From assembly GCA_028872015.1 (NCBI GenBank), contig JAGWLO010000002.1, positions 1 to 64,000 of the forward strand: a DNA stretch of 64,000 bases. The letters run 5' to 3'. Under the pieces are notes generated by a model, which saw only the letters and a program-made list of their open reading frames with translations, was not told where the DNA came from and did not search any database. The translations under genes and the position numbers were made by a program. How positions within the stretch are numbered: the first letter of the stretch is position 1; every line of letters begins with the position of its first letter. This DNA comes from Burkholderiales bacterium. GTDB lineage: Bacteria > Pseudomonadota > Gammaproteobacteria > Burkholderiales > Burkholderiaceae_C. Of this stretch, positions 20,666-33,377 are shown piece by piece.

Positions 20666-21778
20666 CTAGGCCTTCCCGACCACGCCTTCGACGAGGTAGT
20701 TCATGCTCTCGAGCTCGATGTCGGTCTGCTTGTAGACCTTGCCCCTGGGGATGACCACCCGGCCGGTGTTGTCCTTCAACTCGCCGGCGAAGATGTCGAA
20801 GCCGCCGGCCAGCATCCGGGCCTTGATGGCGTCGGCGTGCTTGCGCGCGCCCTCGGGCACCATCGCGCCGTAAGGCGAGGTCTTGATGAAGGCCTCCTTC
20901 AGTCCGCCGCGCACGAAGTTCGGGTGCGGCTTGCCGGCCTGCGCCGCGTCGATGATGAGCTTGTAGGGCGTGATCCAGTTCCACTCGGCGCCCGTCAGGT
21001 AGGCCTGCGGCGCCAGCTTCGCCTGGCTGGCGTGGTAGCCGCAGACGAGCTTGCCGCGCCGCGCCGCGGTCTCCACCACCACCTTGGGGCCGTCCACGTG
21101 CATCGTGAACACGTCGGCGCCCTGGTCGGCCAGGCTGTTGGTGGCTTCGGCCTCCTTCACCGGCATCGACCAGTCGCCGGTGAAGATGACCGAGGTGGTG
21201 ATCTTCGGGTCGACCGAGCGCGCGCCCAGCGTGTAGGCGTTGATGTTGCGCAGCACCTGCGGGATCGGCTTGGCCGCCACGAAGCCCAGCTTCTTGCTCC
21301 GGCTCATGTGGCCGGCGATGACGCCGTTGAGGTACTGGCCTTCGTCGATGTAGCCGAAGAAGCTGCCCGTGTTGGGCGGGTCCTGCTTCGTCCACAGGCC
21401 GCCGCAGTGGGCGAAGCGCACCGACGGGTTCTTGGCCGCCACCGCCAGCACGTGCGGGCTCCAGTAGCCGAACGAGGTGGCGAAGATGAGCCCCGCGCCG
21501 TCCTGCGAGATCATGCCCTGCATGCTCTTCTGCACCGCCTGCGTCTCGGGCACGTTCTCTTCTTCGACGACCTGCAGGCCGGGCATCTTGCGCACCTGCG
21601 CCACCGCCTCGGCGTGCGACTGGTTGTAGCCGAAGTCGTCCTTGGCGCCGACGTAGATGGCACCGATGGTCAGCGGCTTCTGCGCCCGCGCCCAGGGCAG
21701 CAGCCCGGCGAGCGAGGCGGCCGAGAGTTGCGCCAGGGCGCGGCGGCGGGCGAGGAACAGGGCGTCGGATTCGGTCAC
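20666..21778 (-). CDS. BMP-family substrate-binding protein of ABC importer
   Basis: Periplasmic solute-binding protein of the BMP (PnrA/TmpC-like) family, 370 residues. The N-terminus has a twin-arginine-like export signal (ARRRALAQLSAASLAGLLPWARA) and the mature part starts near KPLTIGAIYVGAKDDFGYNQ. Later motifs are IFATSFGYWSPH, GYIDEGQYLNGVIAGHMS and the C-terminal GVVGKA. No ATG fits; the GTG at 21778 is preceded by CTGGAG seven bases upstream, a good ribosome-binding site. Family members bind nucleosides or related heterocycles. With the downstream hydrolases, a ureide or triuret-like ligand is plausible but unproven. It is the first gene of the operon and is preceded by the palindromic element. 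Confidence 0.92.
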   Translation of the reverse strand: MTESDALFLARRRALAQLSAASLAGLLPWARAQKPLTIGAIYVGAKDDFGYNQSHAEAVAQVRKMPGLQVVEEENVPETQAVQKSMQGMISQDGAGLIFATSFGYWSPHVLAVAAKNPSVRFAHCGGLWTKQDPPNTGSFFGYIDEGQYLNGVIAGHMSRSKKLGFVAAKPIPQVLRNINAYTLGARSVDPKITTSVIFTGDWSMPVKEAEATNSLADQGADVFTMHVDGPKVVVETAARRGKLVCGYHASQAKLAPQAYLTGAEWNWITPYKLIIDAAQAGKPHPNFVRGGLKEAFIKTSPYGAMVPEGARKHADAIKARMLAGGFDIFAGELKDNTGRVVIPRGKVYKQTDIELESMNYLVEGVVGKA

Positions 21779-21854
21779 GGTCGGCTCCAGGTCGGGATCG
21801 GGCTCGAGGGATGGGCGGTACCGGCGCTGGCCGTGCGGACAGACGTTTCGCTTT

Positions 21855-21885
21855 GGTGCACGCGCTGGTATACCAGTCGGTGTGC
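21855..21885. promoter_or_regulatory. palindromic operator, copy 1 (GGTGCAC-N5-GGTATACCAG)
   Basis: Contains the perfect 12-bp palindrome CTGGTATACCAG (21865-21876) with GGTGCAC five bases before its GGTATACCAG core, and GTGTGC after it. It lies about 90 bp before the GTG of the BMP-binding protein gene. The same composite element with identical spacing occurs before the atzG-like gene. TGGTATACCA-type sites are typical of GntR/FCD regulators, and such a regulator gene starts the next operon. Binding by that regulator is inference. Confidence 0.75.
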
Positions 21886-21951
21886 AGCAAGAGCCGTGCC
21901 TGCCGCCCTGTGGGGCGCGGCGGGCTGCGCCCGGCCGGCGGCGCGGCCCGC

Positions 21952-22659
21952 TCAGCCGCGCGAGCGGGCCTCGTGCAGCGTGGCCAGGGTGATCTGGCGC
22001 ACCTCGGCCTTGCTCTGCTCGATGTGGCTGCGCAGCAGCAGCTGGGCCTGGTCGAGCTTGCGCTGCATGACGCAGCGCAGGATCTTGGCGTGCTCGTTGT
22101 AGGTGGCCTCGATGCGGTCGGCGCGCGTGAAGTCGAGCCGCCGCACGATGCGGATGCGCTCGGTCACGTCCCAGTGCACACGGGCGATCTCGTCGTTGCC
22201 GGCGGCGCGCACCAGCGCGGCGTGGAACTGCTCGTCCAGTGCACCGACCTCGCGCCCGTCGGTCAGGCGCTCGGCCGCCGGCACGAGCCAGATCGCCTTC
22301 AGCGCCTCGAGCTCGGGGGCGGGCTCGGTGCGCGCGCACAGCCGCGCCACGCTGGCCGACTCGAGCACCACGCGCAGGTCGTACACCTGCTCCAGCCGCG
22401 CGAAATCGATCGGCTGCACGAACCAGCCGCTCTTGCTCTCGACGTCGAGCAGGCCTTCGTTGCGGAGCCTGAACAGGGCCTCGCGCACGGGGGTGCGGCT
22501 GACGCCCAGGCGGCTGCCGAGCTCGGCCTCGGAGAAGCGGTCGCCGGGCACGAGCCGGAAGTCGTGCATCTGCGCCTTGAGCTCGGCGTACACCTGCTCG
22601 GCGAGGTTGCTGCGTGCGGGCGCGGCACCCGGGCGCGCCAGGGCGGCGGCGGGCTTCAC
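21952..22659 (-). CDS. GntR-family (FadR/FCD) transcriptional regulator
   Basis: DNA-binding repressor of 235 residues. The winged helix is residues 18-85, with the recognition region EAELGSRLGVSRTPVREALFRL. The FCD ligand domain follows, with metal-site residues in DEQFHAALVRAAGN, YNEHAKIL and LLRSHIEQS. The GTG start at 22659 overlaps the atzH-like stop as GTGA, making it the last gene of that operon. Two copies of a GGTATACC palindrome precede the two operons, the natural candidate sites for this protein. The ligand is probably a pathway intermediate. Confidence 0.92.
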   Translation of the reverse strand: MKPAAALARPGAAPARSNLAEQVYAELKAQMHDFRLVPGDRFSEAELGSRLGVSRTPVREALFRLRNEGLLDVESKSGWFVQPIDFARLEQVYDLRVVLESASVARLCARTEPAPELEALKAIWLVPAAERLTDGREVGALDEQFHAALVRAAGNDEIARVHWDVTERIRIVRRLDFTRADRIEATYNEHAKILRCVMQRKLDQAQLLLRSHIEQSKAEVRQITLATLHEARSRG

Positions 22660-23045
22660 GCCGCGATCAGGCTGACATGCGCGGCCACCACGCGCCAGCC
22701 CGGGCGGCCGTCCAGCGGCAGGCGCACCCAGGTCTGGCTCTGGCGGCCGATGCGGGCCTGGCCCGCGCGCCGGTACTCGGTCATCGCGGTGCCGAAGTCG
22801 TGACCGAAGGTGGTGATGACGGTGTTTTCGAGCGTGCGCGCCAGGCCCGCGGCGGGGCGCGCGGCGCGGAAGGCGCGGATGGCCTCGATGCCGCGCAGGT
22901 TCTCGGCCACGCCGTAGCGCACCGTGAACTCGCTCGGCCAGAACAGCGCATCGAGCTCGTCGATGCGGTTGTCCACCAGGGCCCGCTCGTAGCGGGCGAA
23001 GGCGGCCGTCAGCTCGGCATGCACGGCGGGCAGGTTGATGTCCAT
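22656..23045 (-). CDS. AtzH/HpxZ-like protein (DUF3225)
   Basis: Small SnoaL/NTF2-like fold protein, 129 residues, beginning MDINLPAVHAELTAAF. Signature stretches are FWPSEFTVRYGVAENLRG, FRAARPAAGLARTLENTV and the end GWRVVAAHVSLIAA. Close relatives are AtzH, which processes 1,3-dicarboxyurea in cyanuric acid breakdown, and HpxZ of oxalurate catabolism. The ATG overlaps the atzE-like stop by one base, so it is coupled to that gene. The long track ORF upstream lies inside atzE and is a shadow. AtzH versus HpxZ function cannot be settled from sequence alone. Confidence 0.85.
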   Translation of the reverse strand: MDINLPAVHAELTAAFARYERALVDNRIDELDALFWPSEFTVRYGVAENLRGIEAIRAFRAARPAAGLARTLENTVITTFGHDFGTAMTEYRRAGQARIGRQSQTWVRLPLDGRPGWRVVAAHVSLIAA

Positions 23046-24463
23046 CACAGCGGGGTGGCGACGGGCGCGCTGCACACGCCCTGGGCTTCGAGGGCGGCGG
23101 CCACGCGCAGGCAGAGGTCCTCGCGCCAGGGCGCGGCGATGAGCTGCACGCCGATGGGCAGGTGCGGTGCGGCCGGGTTCAGCCCCCACAGCGGCACCGT
23201 GGCCACGGGCAGCCCGATGCAGGAGACGGGCTGCGTGAGCAGGCCCAGGCTGGGCCGCATCGGCAAGCGCCGGCCGGCGAGCTCGAGCCACGCGCTGCCG
23301 ATGGGCGGCGCGGTGCAGGGCGTGGCCGAGGCGATCAGCACGTCCACCGTCTCGAAGGCGCGCGCCACGCGGCGGGCAAACCAGTGCCGCACGCGCTGGG
23401 CCCGCATGACCCAGGCCGCGGGCACCAGCGCGTTGGCCAGGAAGCGGTCGCGCGTGGCGGGGTCGAAGTCGTGGGCGCGGCGGCGCAGGTCGTCCAGGTG
23501 CAGCGCGCCGCCTTCGCCGCAGGTGATCAGGAAGGCCGCGGCGCGCGCGCGCTCGACCTCGGGCAGTTCCACCAGGCGCGTGGTGCCCAGCGCCTGCGCC
23601 ACGTTGTCGACGGCGGCCAGCGCCTCGGGCTGCGCCTGCTCGCGGAACCAGCCGCCGAGCACGGCCACGCGCAGGCCGCCCGCGCCGCGGCCCAGCTGCG
23701 CCAGCGTGGGTTCGATGTCGCGCTGGGCGCAGGCGGGGTCGTGCACGTCGGGACCCTGCAGCAGGTCGTAGGCCAGCGCCAGGTCAGCCACGCTGCGCGC
23801 GAACGGACCCAGGTGGTCGAGGCTGGCGACGAAGGGGTAGCTGCCGGTGCGCGGCAGGCGGCCGAAGGTGGGCTTCAGGCCGTAGGTGCCGCAGAGCGAC
23901 GCGGGCACGCGGATCGAGCCGTTGGTGTCCGAGCCCAGCGTCAGCGGCACCTGGCCGGCGGCCACGGCCGCGGCCGAGCCGCCCGACGACCCGCCCGCGA
24001 CGCGCTGCAGGTCGTGCGGGTTGCGGCAGGGGCCGGCGTGACTGTTCTCGGTGGTGAAGCCGTAGGCGTACTCGTCCATGTTGAGCGCGCCCACCAGCAC
24101 CGCGCCTTCGGCTTCGAGCCGCCGCACCAGCACCGCGTCGCGCGCGGCGGGCGGCGCGTCGCGCTCGATCTTCGAGCCCGCCAGCGTGGCCAGGCCGGCG
24201 ACGTCGAACAGGTTCTTCACCGCGAACGGCACGCCGGCCAGCCGCATGCGGGCGCGGCGCGGGCTGGCGTCCACCGCATCGGCGCGCTTGAGCGCACGCT
24301 CGGCCAGCACGGCGGTGAAGGCGTTGACGCGCGGGTCGGTGGCGGCGATGCGGTCCAGGCTGGCCTGCACCGCGGCCCGCGCGCTGCCGGCGCCGGTCTG
24401 CACCGCCTGCGCGGTGCGGGCGGCGGTCGGCACGGCGGCCGCCGCAGCGGCCGGGCCGCTCAC
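23045..24463 (-). CDS. atzE: AtzE-family amidase (carboxybiuret hydrolase-like)
   Basis: Amidase-signature hydrolase of 472 residues with the Ser-cisSer-Lys triad: Lys83 (GVPFAVKNLFDVAG), the GGSSGGSAAAVAAG serine, and nucleophile Ser183 (DTNGSIRVPAS). NMDEYAYGFTTENSHAGP is typical of the AtzE/HpxY branch. AtzE with its small partner AtzG hydrolyses 1-carboxybiuret. The GTG start overlaps the atzG-like stop as GTGA, consistent with making a 1:1 complex. Alternatives are an oxalurate-pathway enzyme (HpxY) or another ureide amidase; GatA is ruled out by its neighbours. Confidence 0.87.
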   Translation of the reverse strand: MSGPAAAAAAVPTAARTAQAVQTGAGSARAAVQASLDRIAATDPRVNAFTAVLAERALKRADAVDASPRRARMRLAGVPFAVKNLFDVAGLATLAGSKIERDAPPAARDAVLVRRLEAEGAVLVGALNMDEYAYGFTTENSHAGPCRNPHDLQRVAGGSSGGSAAAVAAGQVPLTLGSDTNGSIRVPASLCGTYGLKPTFGRLPRTGSYPFVASLDHLGPFARSVADLALAYDLLQGPDVHDPACAQRDIEPTLAQLGRGAGGLRVAVLGGWFREQAQPEALAAVDNVAQALGTTRLVELPEVERARAAAFLITCGEGGALHLDDLRRRAHDFDPATRDRFLANALVPAAWVMRAQRVRHWFARRVARAFETVDVLIASATPCTAPPIGSAWLELAGRRLPMRPSLGLLTQPVSCIGLPVATVPLWGLNPAAPHLPIGVQLIAAPWREDLCLRVAAALEAQGVCSAPVATPL

Positions 24464-24654
24464 TCGCCGACCTCGGGGCAGACGGGGGTGAACACGCTGC
24501 CCGACTCGTCGGCGGCGCCCAGCGGCAGGCCCTGCAGCAGCTCGGCCATCTCGGCGGCCAGGCCGAAGTACAGCGCCACGCCGGCGCGGTATTCGGCGGC
24601 GATCTTCAGGCCCAGGGTCTGGGCGGCGGCGTCGATGTAGGCAGCGTGGTCCAT
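24460..24654 (-). CDS. atzG: AtzG-like subunit (DUF4089)
   Basis: A 64-residue GatC-like protein starting MDHAAYIDAAAQTLGLKI. AtzG/HpxX proteins stabilise the AtzE-type amidase. The two predicted helices, around IAAEYRAGVALYFGLAAEMAELLQ, and the Pro-rich C-terminus match DUF4089. It was too short to be reported as such in the ORF track, which shows a 13-codon upstream extension. First gene of the atzG-atzE-atzH-gntR operon, 33 bp downstream of the second palindromic element. Confidence 0.84.
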   Translation of the reverse strand: MDHAAYIDAAAQTLGLKIAAEYRAGVALYFGLAAEMAELLQGLPLGAADESGSVFTPVCPEVGE

Positions 24655-24686
24655 GCGAAAGGGGAGGGGTGGACGGGCGCCGGGAC

Positions 24687-24717
24687 GGTGCACCTGGCGG
24701 TATACCAGAGCGCGTGC
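24687..24717. promoter_or_regulatory. palindromic operator, copy 2 (GGTGCAC-N5-GGTATACCAG)
   Basis: GGTGCAC, five bases, then GGTATACCAG and later GTGC, in the same order and spacing as copy 1. The inner GGTATACC (24699-24706) is a perfect palindrome, though the outer left arm is imperfect (CTGGC instead of CT). It sits 33 bp before the atzG-like ATG, where a repressor would cover the promoter. The 130-bp gap to the glutathione reductase gene holds nothing else I recognise. Confidence 0.75.
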
Positions 24718-24784
24718 CGAGCGGGAAGCAGGTGGCGTGCCAGGGCCGCGCCGCCAGGCGGCCTCGGCCCGCCGCGCCGGGCTG

Positions 24785-28845
<4,061 letters not shown>

Positions 28846-28850
28846 GCGGC

Positions 28851-29387
28851 ATGACGGTGCGGGAGATACTGAAGATGGGCGATCAGCGGCTGCTGCGCGT
28901 GGCGGCCCCGGTGCGCGAGTTCGGCACGCCGGCGCTGCAGGCGCTGATCGCGGACATGTTCGAGACCATGGCCGCGGCCAACGGCGCCGGCCTGGCCGCG
29001 CCGCAGATCGGCGTCGACCTGCAGCTGGTGATCTTCGGCTTCACGCGCAACGAGCGCTACCCCGAGGCGCCGCCGGTGCCGCCCACGGTGCTGATCAACC
29101 CGGCCATCACGCCGCTGGACGACGAGCAGGTCACCGGCTGGGAAGGCTGTCTCTCGGTGCCCGGGCTGCGCGGCGTGGTGCCGCGCTGGGCGCGCATTCG
29201 CTACAGCGGCTTCGACGCCCAGGGTCAGCCCATCGAGCGCGAGGCCGAGGGCTTCCACGCCCGCGTCGTGCAGCACGAGTGCGACCACCTCGTCGGCCGC
29301 CTGTACCCCACGCGCATGACCGACCTGACGCAGTTCGGATACACCAGCGTGCTGTTTCCCGAGCTCGACCCGCAGAGCGACGACTGA
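28851..29387 (+). CDS. def: peptide deformylase
   Basis: Metalloenzyme that removes the N-formyl group from nascent proteins; 178 residues. The three motifs are intact: [16 protein letters not shown] with the Cys ligand, and the zinc/iron site QHECDHL with catalytic Glu. It lies 5 bp after the NadR-like gene and probably belongs to the ligA transcript. It is not next to fmt in this window, so a second def copy elsewhere is likely. The C-terminus [16 protein letters not shown] is typical of the shorter accessory betaproteobacterial enzymes. Confidence 0.95.
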   Translation: MTVREILKMGDQRLLRVAAPVREFGTPALQALIADMFETMAAANGAGLAAPQIGVDLQLVIFGFTRNERYPEAPPVPPTVLINPAITPLDDEQVTGWEGCLSVPGLRGVVPRWARIRYSGFDAQGQPIEREAEGFHARVVQHECDHLVGRLYPTRMTDLTQFGYTSVLFPELDPQSDD

Positions 29388-29463
29388 GCCAGGGCGGGTG
29401 CGACCGACACGGGCTGACGGTTTGTCCTGTCGTCCGCCATCCGCGCGGCCGCGTTGAAGGGCC

Positions 29464-31338
29464 ATGAACATGGATCGAAGCGCCGTGCGCCCAGGCATGA
29501 GGTGGATGCCGATGCCGGGGGCACGGCGGCTGGCCCAGGGGCTGGCCGCGCTGCTGCTGGCGTTGGTGGCGGCTTGGGCGGCGCCGCAGGCCCGGGCCGA
29601 TGACGACCCGCCGGGCCGCGTCGGCCGCCTGGCCGACCTGCGCGGCCATGTCTGGCGCTACGACGCCGAGCAGGGCGCCTGGGTGGCCGCCAACCCGAAC
29701 CACCCGCTCACCGGCGGCGACCGCCTGGCCACCGACGGCGATGCGCGGGCCGAGCTGCGCGTGGGCTCGACCACGCTGCGCCTGGGCGCCGGCAGCGAGC
29801 TGGCGGTGCGGCGCCTGGACGATGCGCGGCTGAGCTTCGAGCTGCGCCGCGGCGAGCTGGCGCTGCGCGTGCGCTCGCACGAGGCCGCTGTCGAGGCCGA
29901 CATCGTCACCCGCGAGGTGCGGCTGCAGCCGCTGCGCAGCGGCCTGTACCGGGTCGACCGCATCGACGACAGCACCTACGCCGGCACCTGGACCGGCGCG
30001 CTGCGCGTGGGGCAGGGGGACGAGGCCTTCACCGTGGGCGCCGGGCAGCGCGTGGAGGTGTGGCGCGACGGCCCGGGCGGTGCGCTGCAGAGCCAGGACG
30101 ATGCACTGCCGCACGACGGCTTCGCGGCCTGGGTGGCCCGCGCCGAGGCCGACGACACGCGCCTCGTGGCCTACCGCTACGTCTCGCCCGAGATGACCGG
30201 CGCCGAAGACCTGGACGCCTACGGGCAGTGGCAGCAGCTGCCCGACGTCGGGCCGGTCTGGGTACCGACCGGCGTGCCGACCGGCTGGGCGCCGTACCGC
30301 TACGGCCATTGGGCCTGGGTGGCGCCCTGGGGCTGGACCTGGATCGACGATGCACCCTGGGGCTTTGCGCCTTTCCACTACGGCCGCTGGCTGGTCTGGG
30401 GCGGGCGCTGGTGCTGGTCGCCCGGGGCCTACCGCCGCCAGCCGGTGTACGCGCCGGCGCTGGTGGCCTGGGTCGGCGGCGGGGGCTTCAGCGTCTCGAT
30501 CGGCGCCCGGCCGTTGCTGCCGGCGGTGGGCTGGGTGCCGCTGGCGCCGCGCGAGGTCTTCGTGCCGTACTACCGCGCCAGCCGCGACTACGACGACCGC
30601 GTCAACCACCGGCCGCGCGGCGGCCCGCCGCCGGAGCCGCCGCCGGCCTACCGCAACCAGGACGTGCCCGGTGCGGTGACGGTGGTGCCCCGACAGGTCA
30701 TCGAGCAACAGCAGCCGGTGGCCCCGGGCTGGATGCGCGACGTGGCGCCGGTGCGGCCAGGCCGGCCCGAGCGCGGCTTCGCGCCCGTACCGCCCCCGCC
30801 GCCGCCGCGCGCGGCGCCCCCGGCACCCCGGGCGCAGCCCGTGCCGCCGCCGCCCGAAGCGCGTGGTGATTGGCGCCGCGCCCAGCCCATCCGGCCGCCG
30901 CCGGCCTTCGTGCAGCGGCCCGAGGCGGTGCCCGTGCCGGTGCCGGTGCCCGAGGTTCGCCGCGGCCGGCCCGAGATGCCGCCGCCACCCGCGGCGATGC
31001 CCACACCGCAAATCGAGCGGCGCGTCGATCCGCGCGGGGAGCCGCGCATCGAACCCCGGTTCGACGCCCGCCGGCTGGCGCCGATGCCGATGCCCGCCGC
31101 CGCGCCCGTCTTCGAGCGCGAGCGGCCCGCGCCGCCGGCCCCGGCGCCACGGGTTGCGGCGCCACCACCGCCCGCGCCTGCGGCGCCCCCGCCGCCACGG
31201 CCGCTGCCCTCACCGCCACCGCCACCGCCACCCGTCGTGGTGAGGCCGCCGCCGGCAACCGAGCGCCCGCCTCGGCATCCGCCCGAAGAACAGCGTCGCA
31301 TCCCCGAGCCAGGCGTGAGGCCCAGCCAGCGCGAGTAG
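29464..31338 (+). CDS. exported FecR/DUF6600 protein with proline-rich tail
   Basis: Exported protein of 624 residues. The signal peptide covers about residues 20-46 (LAALLLALVAAWAAPQARA). Next comes a FecR-like beta domain (about 60-200, for example GDRLATDGDARAELRVGSTTL). A DUF6600 Trp/Tyr/Gly-rich region (about 255-370) contains WAPYRYGHWAWVAPWGWTW and its repeats. The last 220 residues are disordered and very proline-rich, with runs such as PPPPPPP. Poly-proline stretches imply a need for EF-P in translation. Function unknown; a cell-envelope role is likely. There is a 76-bp gap after def. Confidence 0.88.
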   Translation: MNMDRSAVRPGMRWMPMPGARRLAQGLAALLLALVAAWAAPQARADDDPPGRVGRLADLRGHVWRYDAEQGAWVAANPNHPLTGGDRLATDGDARAELRVGSTTLRLGAGSELAVRRLDDARLSFELRRGELALRVRSHEAAVEADIVTREVRLQPLRSGLYRVDRIDDSTYAGTWTGALRVGQGDEAFTVGAGQRVEVWRDGPGGALQSQDDALPHDGFAAWVARAEADDTRLVAYRYVSPEMTGAEDLDAYGQWQQLPDVGPVWVPTGVPTGWAPYRYGHWAWVAPWGWTWIDDAPWGFAPFHYGRWLVWGGRWCWSPGAYRRQPVYAPALVAWVGGGGFSVSIGARPLLPAVGWVPLAPREVFVPYYRASRDYDDRVNHRPRGGPPPEPPPAYRNQDVPGAVTVVPRQVIEQQQPVAPGWMRDVAPVRPGRPERGFAPVPPPPPPRAAPPAPRAQPVPPPPEARGDWRRAQPIRPPPAFVQRPEAVPVPVPVPEVRRGRPEMPPPPAAMPTPQIERRVDPRGEPRIEPRFDARRLAPMPMPAAAPVFERERPAPPAPAPRVAAPPPPAPAAPPPPRPLPSPPPPPPPVVVRPPPATERPPRHPPEEQRRIPEPGVRPSQRE

Positions 31339-31361
31339 CGCCGGCTCGGCCGAGCAGCCGC

Positions 31362-32049
31362 TCAGCGCAGCAGCGGCCTCAGGACCGGCCAGACGTTGGC
31401 CAGGATGCGCGGATGGGCTTCGGCCCGGGGGTGGAGGCCGTCGGCCTGGAACAGGGCGCGGGCATCCGGCACGTCGGCCACGCCGTGCAGCAGGAACGGC
31501 ACCAGCGCCGCATGCTCGGCCCGCGCCACCTGCCCGAACAGCGCCATGAAGTCGTCGGCGTAGCGGCGGCCGTAGTTGGGTGGCACCGCCATGCCGACCA
31601 CCACCACCTTGGCGCCGGCGCGCTGGGCGTCCACCACCATCGCCTTCAGGTTGGCCTCGGTCATCGTCAGCGGCAGGCCGCGCAGCGCGTCGTTCGCGCC
31701 CAGCTCGATGATCACCACCGTGGGATGGTGCGCCTGCAGCAGCGCCGGCAGGCGCGCGCGGCCGCCCGAGGTGGTCTCGCCGCTGATGCTGGCGTTGACG
31801 ACCGCGGCGTGCAGGCCGTCGCGGGCCATTCGCTGCGCCAGCAGCGCCACCCAGCCGGTGCCGCGCGCCAGACCGTATTCGGCCGACAGGCTGTCGCCCA
31901 GCACCAGCACGGCAGGCGACGGTGCCGCCGGCCTGGCGGCGAGCGCGCGGGCCGTGGCCGGCGCGCACGGAGCGCCCGCCAACACGGCCGACACGAAGAG
32001 GGCGCTACAGTGGCCCGCAAGGACGCGCCGCGTCGCCGAGAAACCCTGG

Positions 32050-32066
<17 letters not shown>
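31362..32066 (-). CDS. SGNH arylesterase/lysophospholipase (TesA-like)
   Basis: Periplasmic GDSL hydrolase. The SGNH blocks are VLGDSLSAEYGL, NASISGETTSGG, IELGANDALRG and DGLHPRAEAH. The ATG at 32066 gives 234 residues and a plausible signal peptide (RRVLAGHCSALFVSAVLAGAP), but it overlaps the divergent ATPase gene by 17 bp. GTG 31994 would give 210 residues with a poor signal, so the start is uncertain. The divergent arrangement with a YbbA-like ATPase matches tesA-ybbA of E. coli. The further upstream part of the track ORF is antisense to that ATPase. Confidence 0.88.
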
Positions 32067-32733
<667 letters not shown>

Positions 32734-32747
32734 CCTGATCCGCGCCG

Positions 32748-33371
32748 CTACAGCCCCAGCCGCGCCAGCTCGCCGCGGCCCTGGCGCACCAGGACGGCGT
32801 CGCCGCCGCTGAGGTCGACCACGGTGGTCGGCGCACGCGGGCAGGCGCCCGCATCCACCACCGCCTGCAGCACCTTCGGGAAGCGCTCGCAGATCTCGCC
32901 CGCGTCGTTCAGCGGCTCGGTCTCGCCGGGGGCGATCAGCGTGGTGGCCAGCAAGGGGGCGCCGAACAGCGCCAGCAGCGCCTGCGTGACCTTGTGGTCG
33001 GGCACGCGCAGGCCGATCGTGCGCCGCGAAGGGTGCGACAGGCGGCGCGGCACTTCCTTCGTGGCTTCGAGGATGTAGGTGTACGGCCCCGGCGTGCCCA
33101 GCTTCAGCAGCCGGTACTGGCGGTTGTCCACGCGCGCGTAGCTGGCCAGCTCGCTCAGGTCGCGGCACAGCAGCGTGAGGTGGTGCTTGTCGTCGACTTC
33201 GCGGATGCGGCGCAGCGCCTCGGCGGCGGCCTTGTCGTCGAGCCGGCAGACCAGGGCGTAGCTCGAGTCGGTGGGCACGGCGGCAATGCCGCCTTCGTGC
33301 AGGATCTCGGCCGCCCGCTTCAGCAGCCGGGGCTGCGGGTTCTGCGGGTGGACTTCGAGCCGCTGCGCCAC
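32748..33371 (-). CDS. YciO/Sua5-like (YrdC-domain) protein
   Basis: A 207-residue YrdC-fold protein related to TsaC/Sua5 (threonylcarbamoyladenylate synthase). It has VPTDSSYALVCRLDD, KHHLTLLCRDLSELASYA and TIGLRVPDHKV. These fit the YciO subgroup, whose members have weaker or different activity than TsaC. The GTG start at 33371 follows the fumarase stop by only 6 bp on the same strand. The C-terminal VVDLSGGDAVLVRQGRGELA is the nucleotide-site end of the fold. Confidence 0.87.
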   Translation of the reverse strand: MAQRLEVHPQNPQPRLLKRAAEILHEGGIAAVPTDSSYALVCRLDDKAAAEALRRIREVDDKHHLTLLCRDLSELASYARVDNRQYRLLKLGTPGPYTYILEATKEVPRRLSHPSRRTIGLRVPDHKVTQALLALFGAPLLATTLIAPGETEPLNDAGEICERFPKVLQAVVDAGACPRAPTTVVDLSGGDAVLVRQGRGELARLGL

Positions 33372-33377
33372 GCCGAC

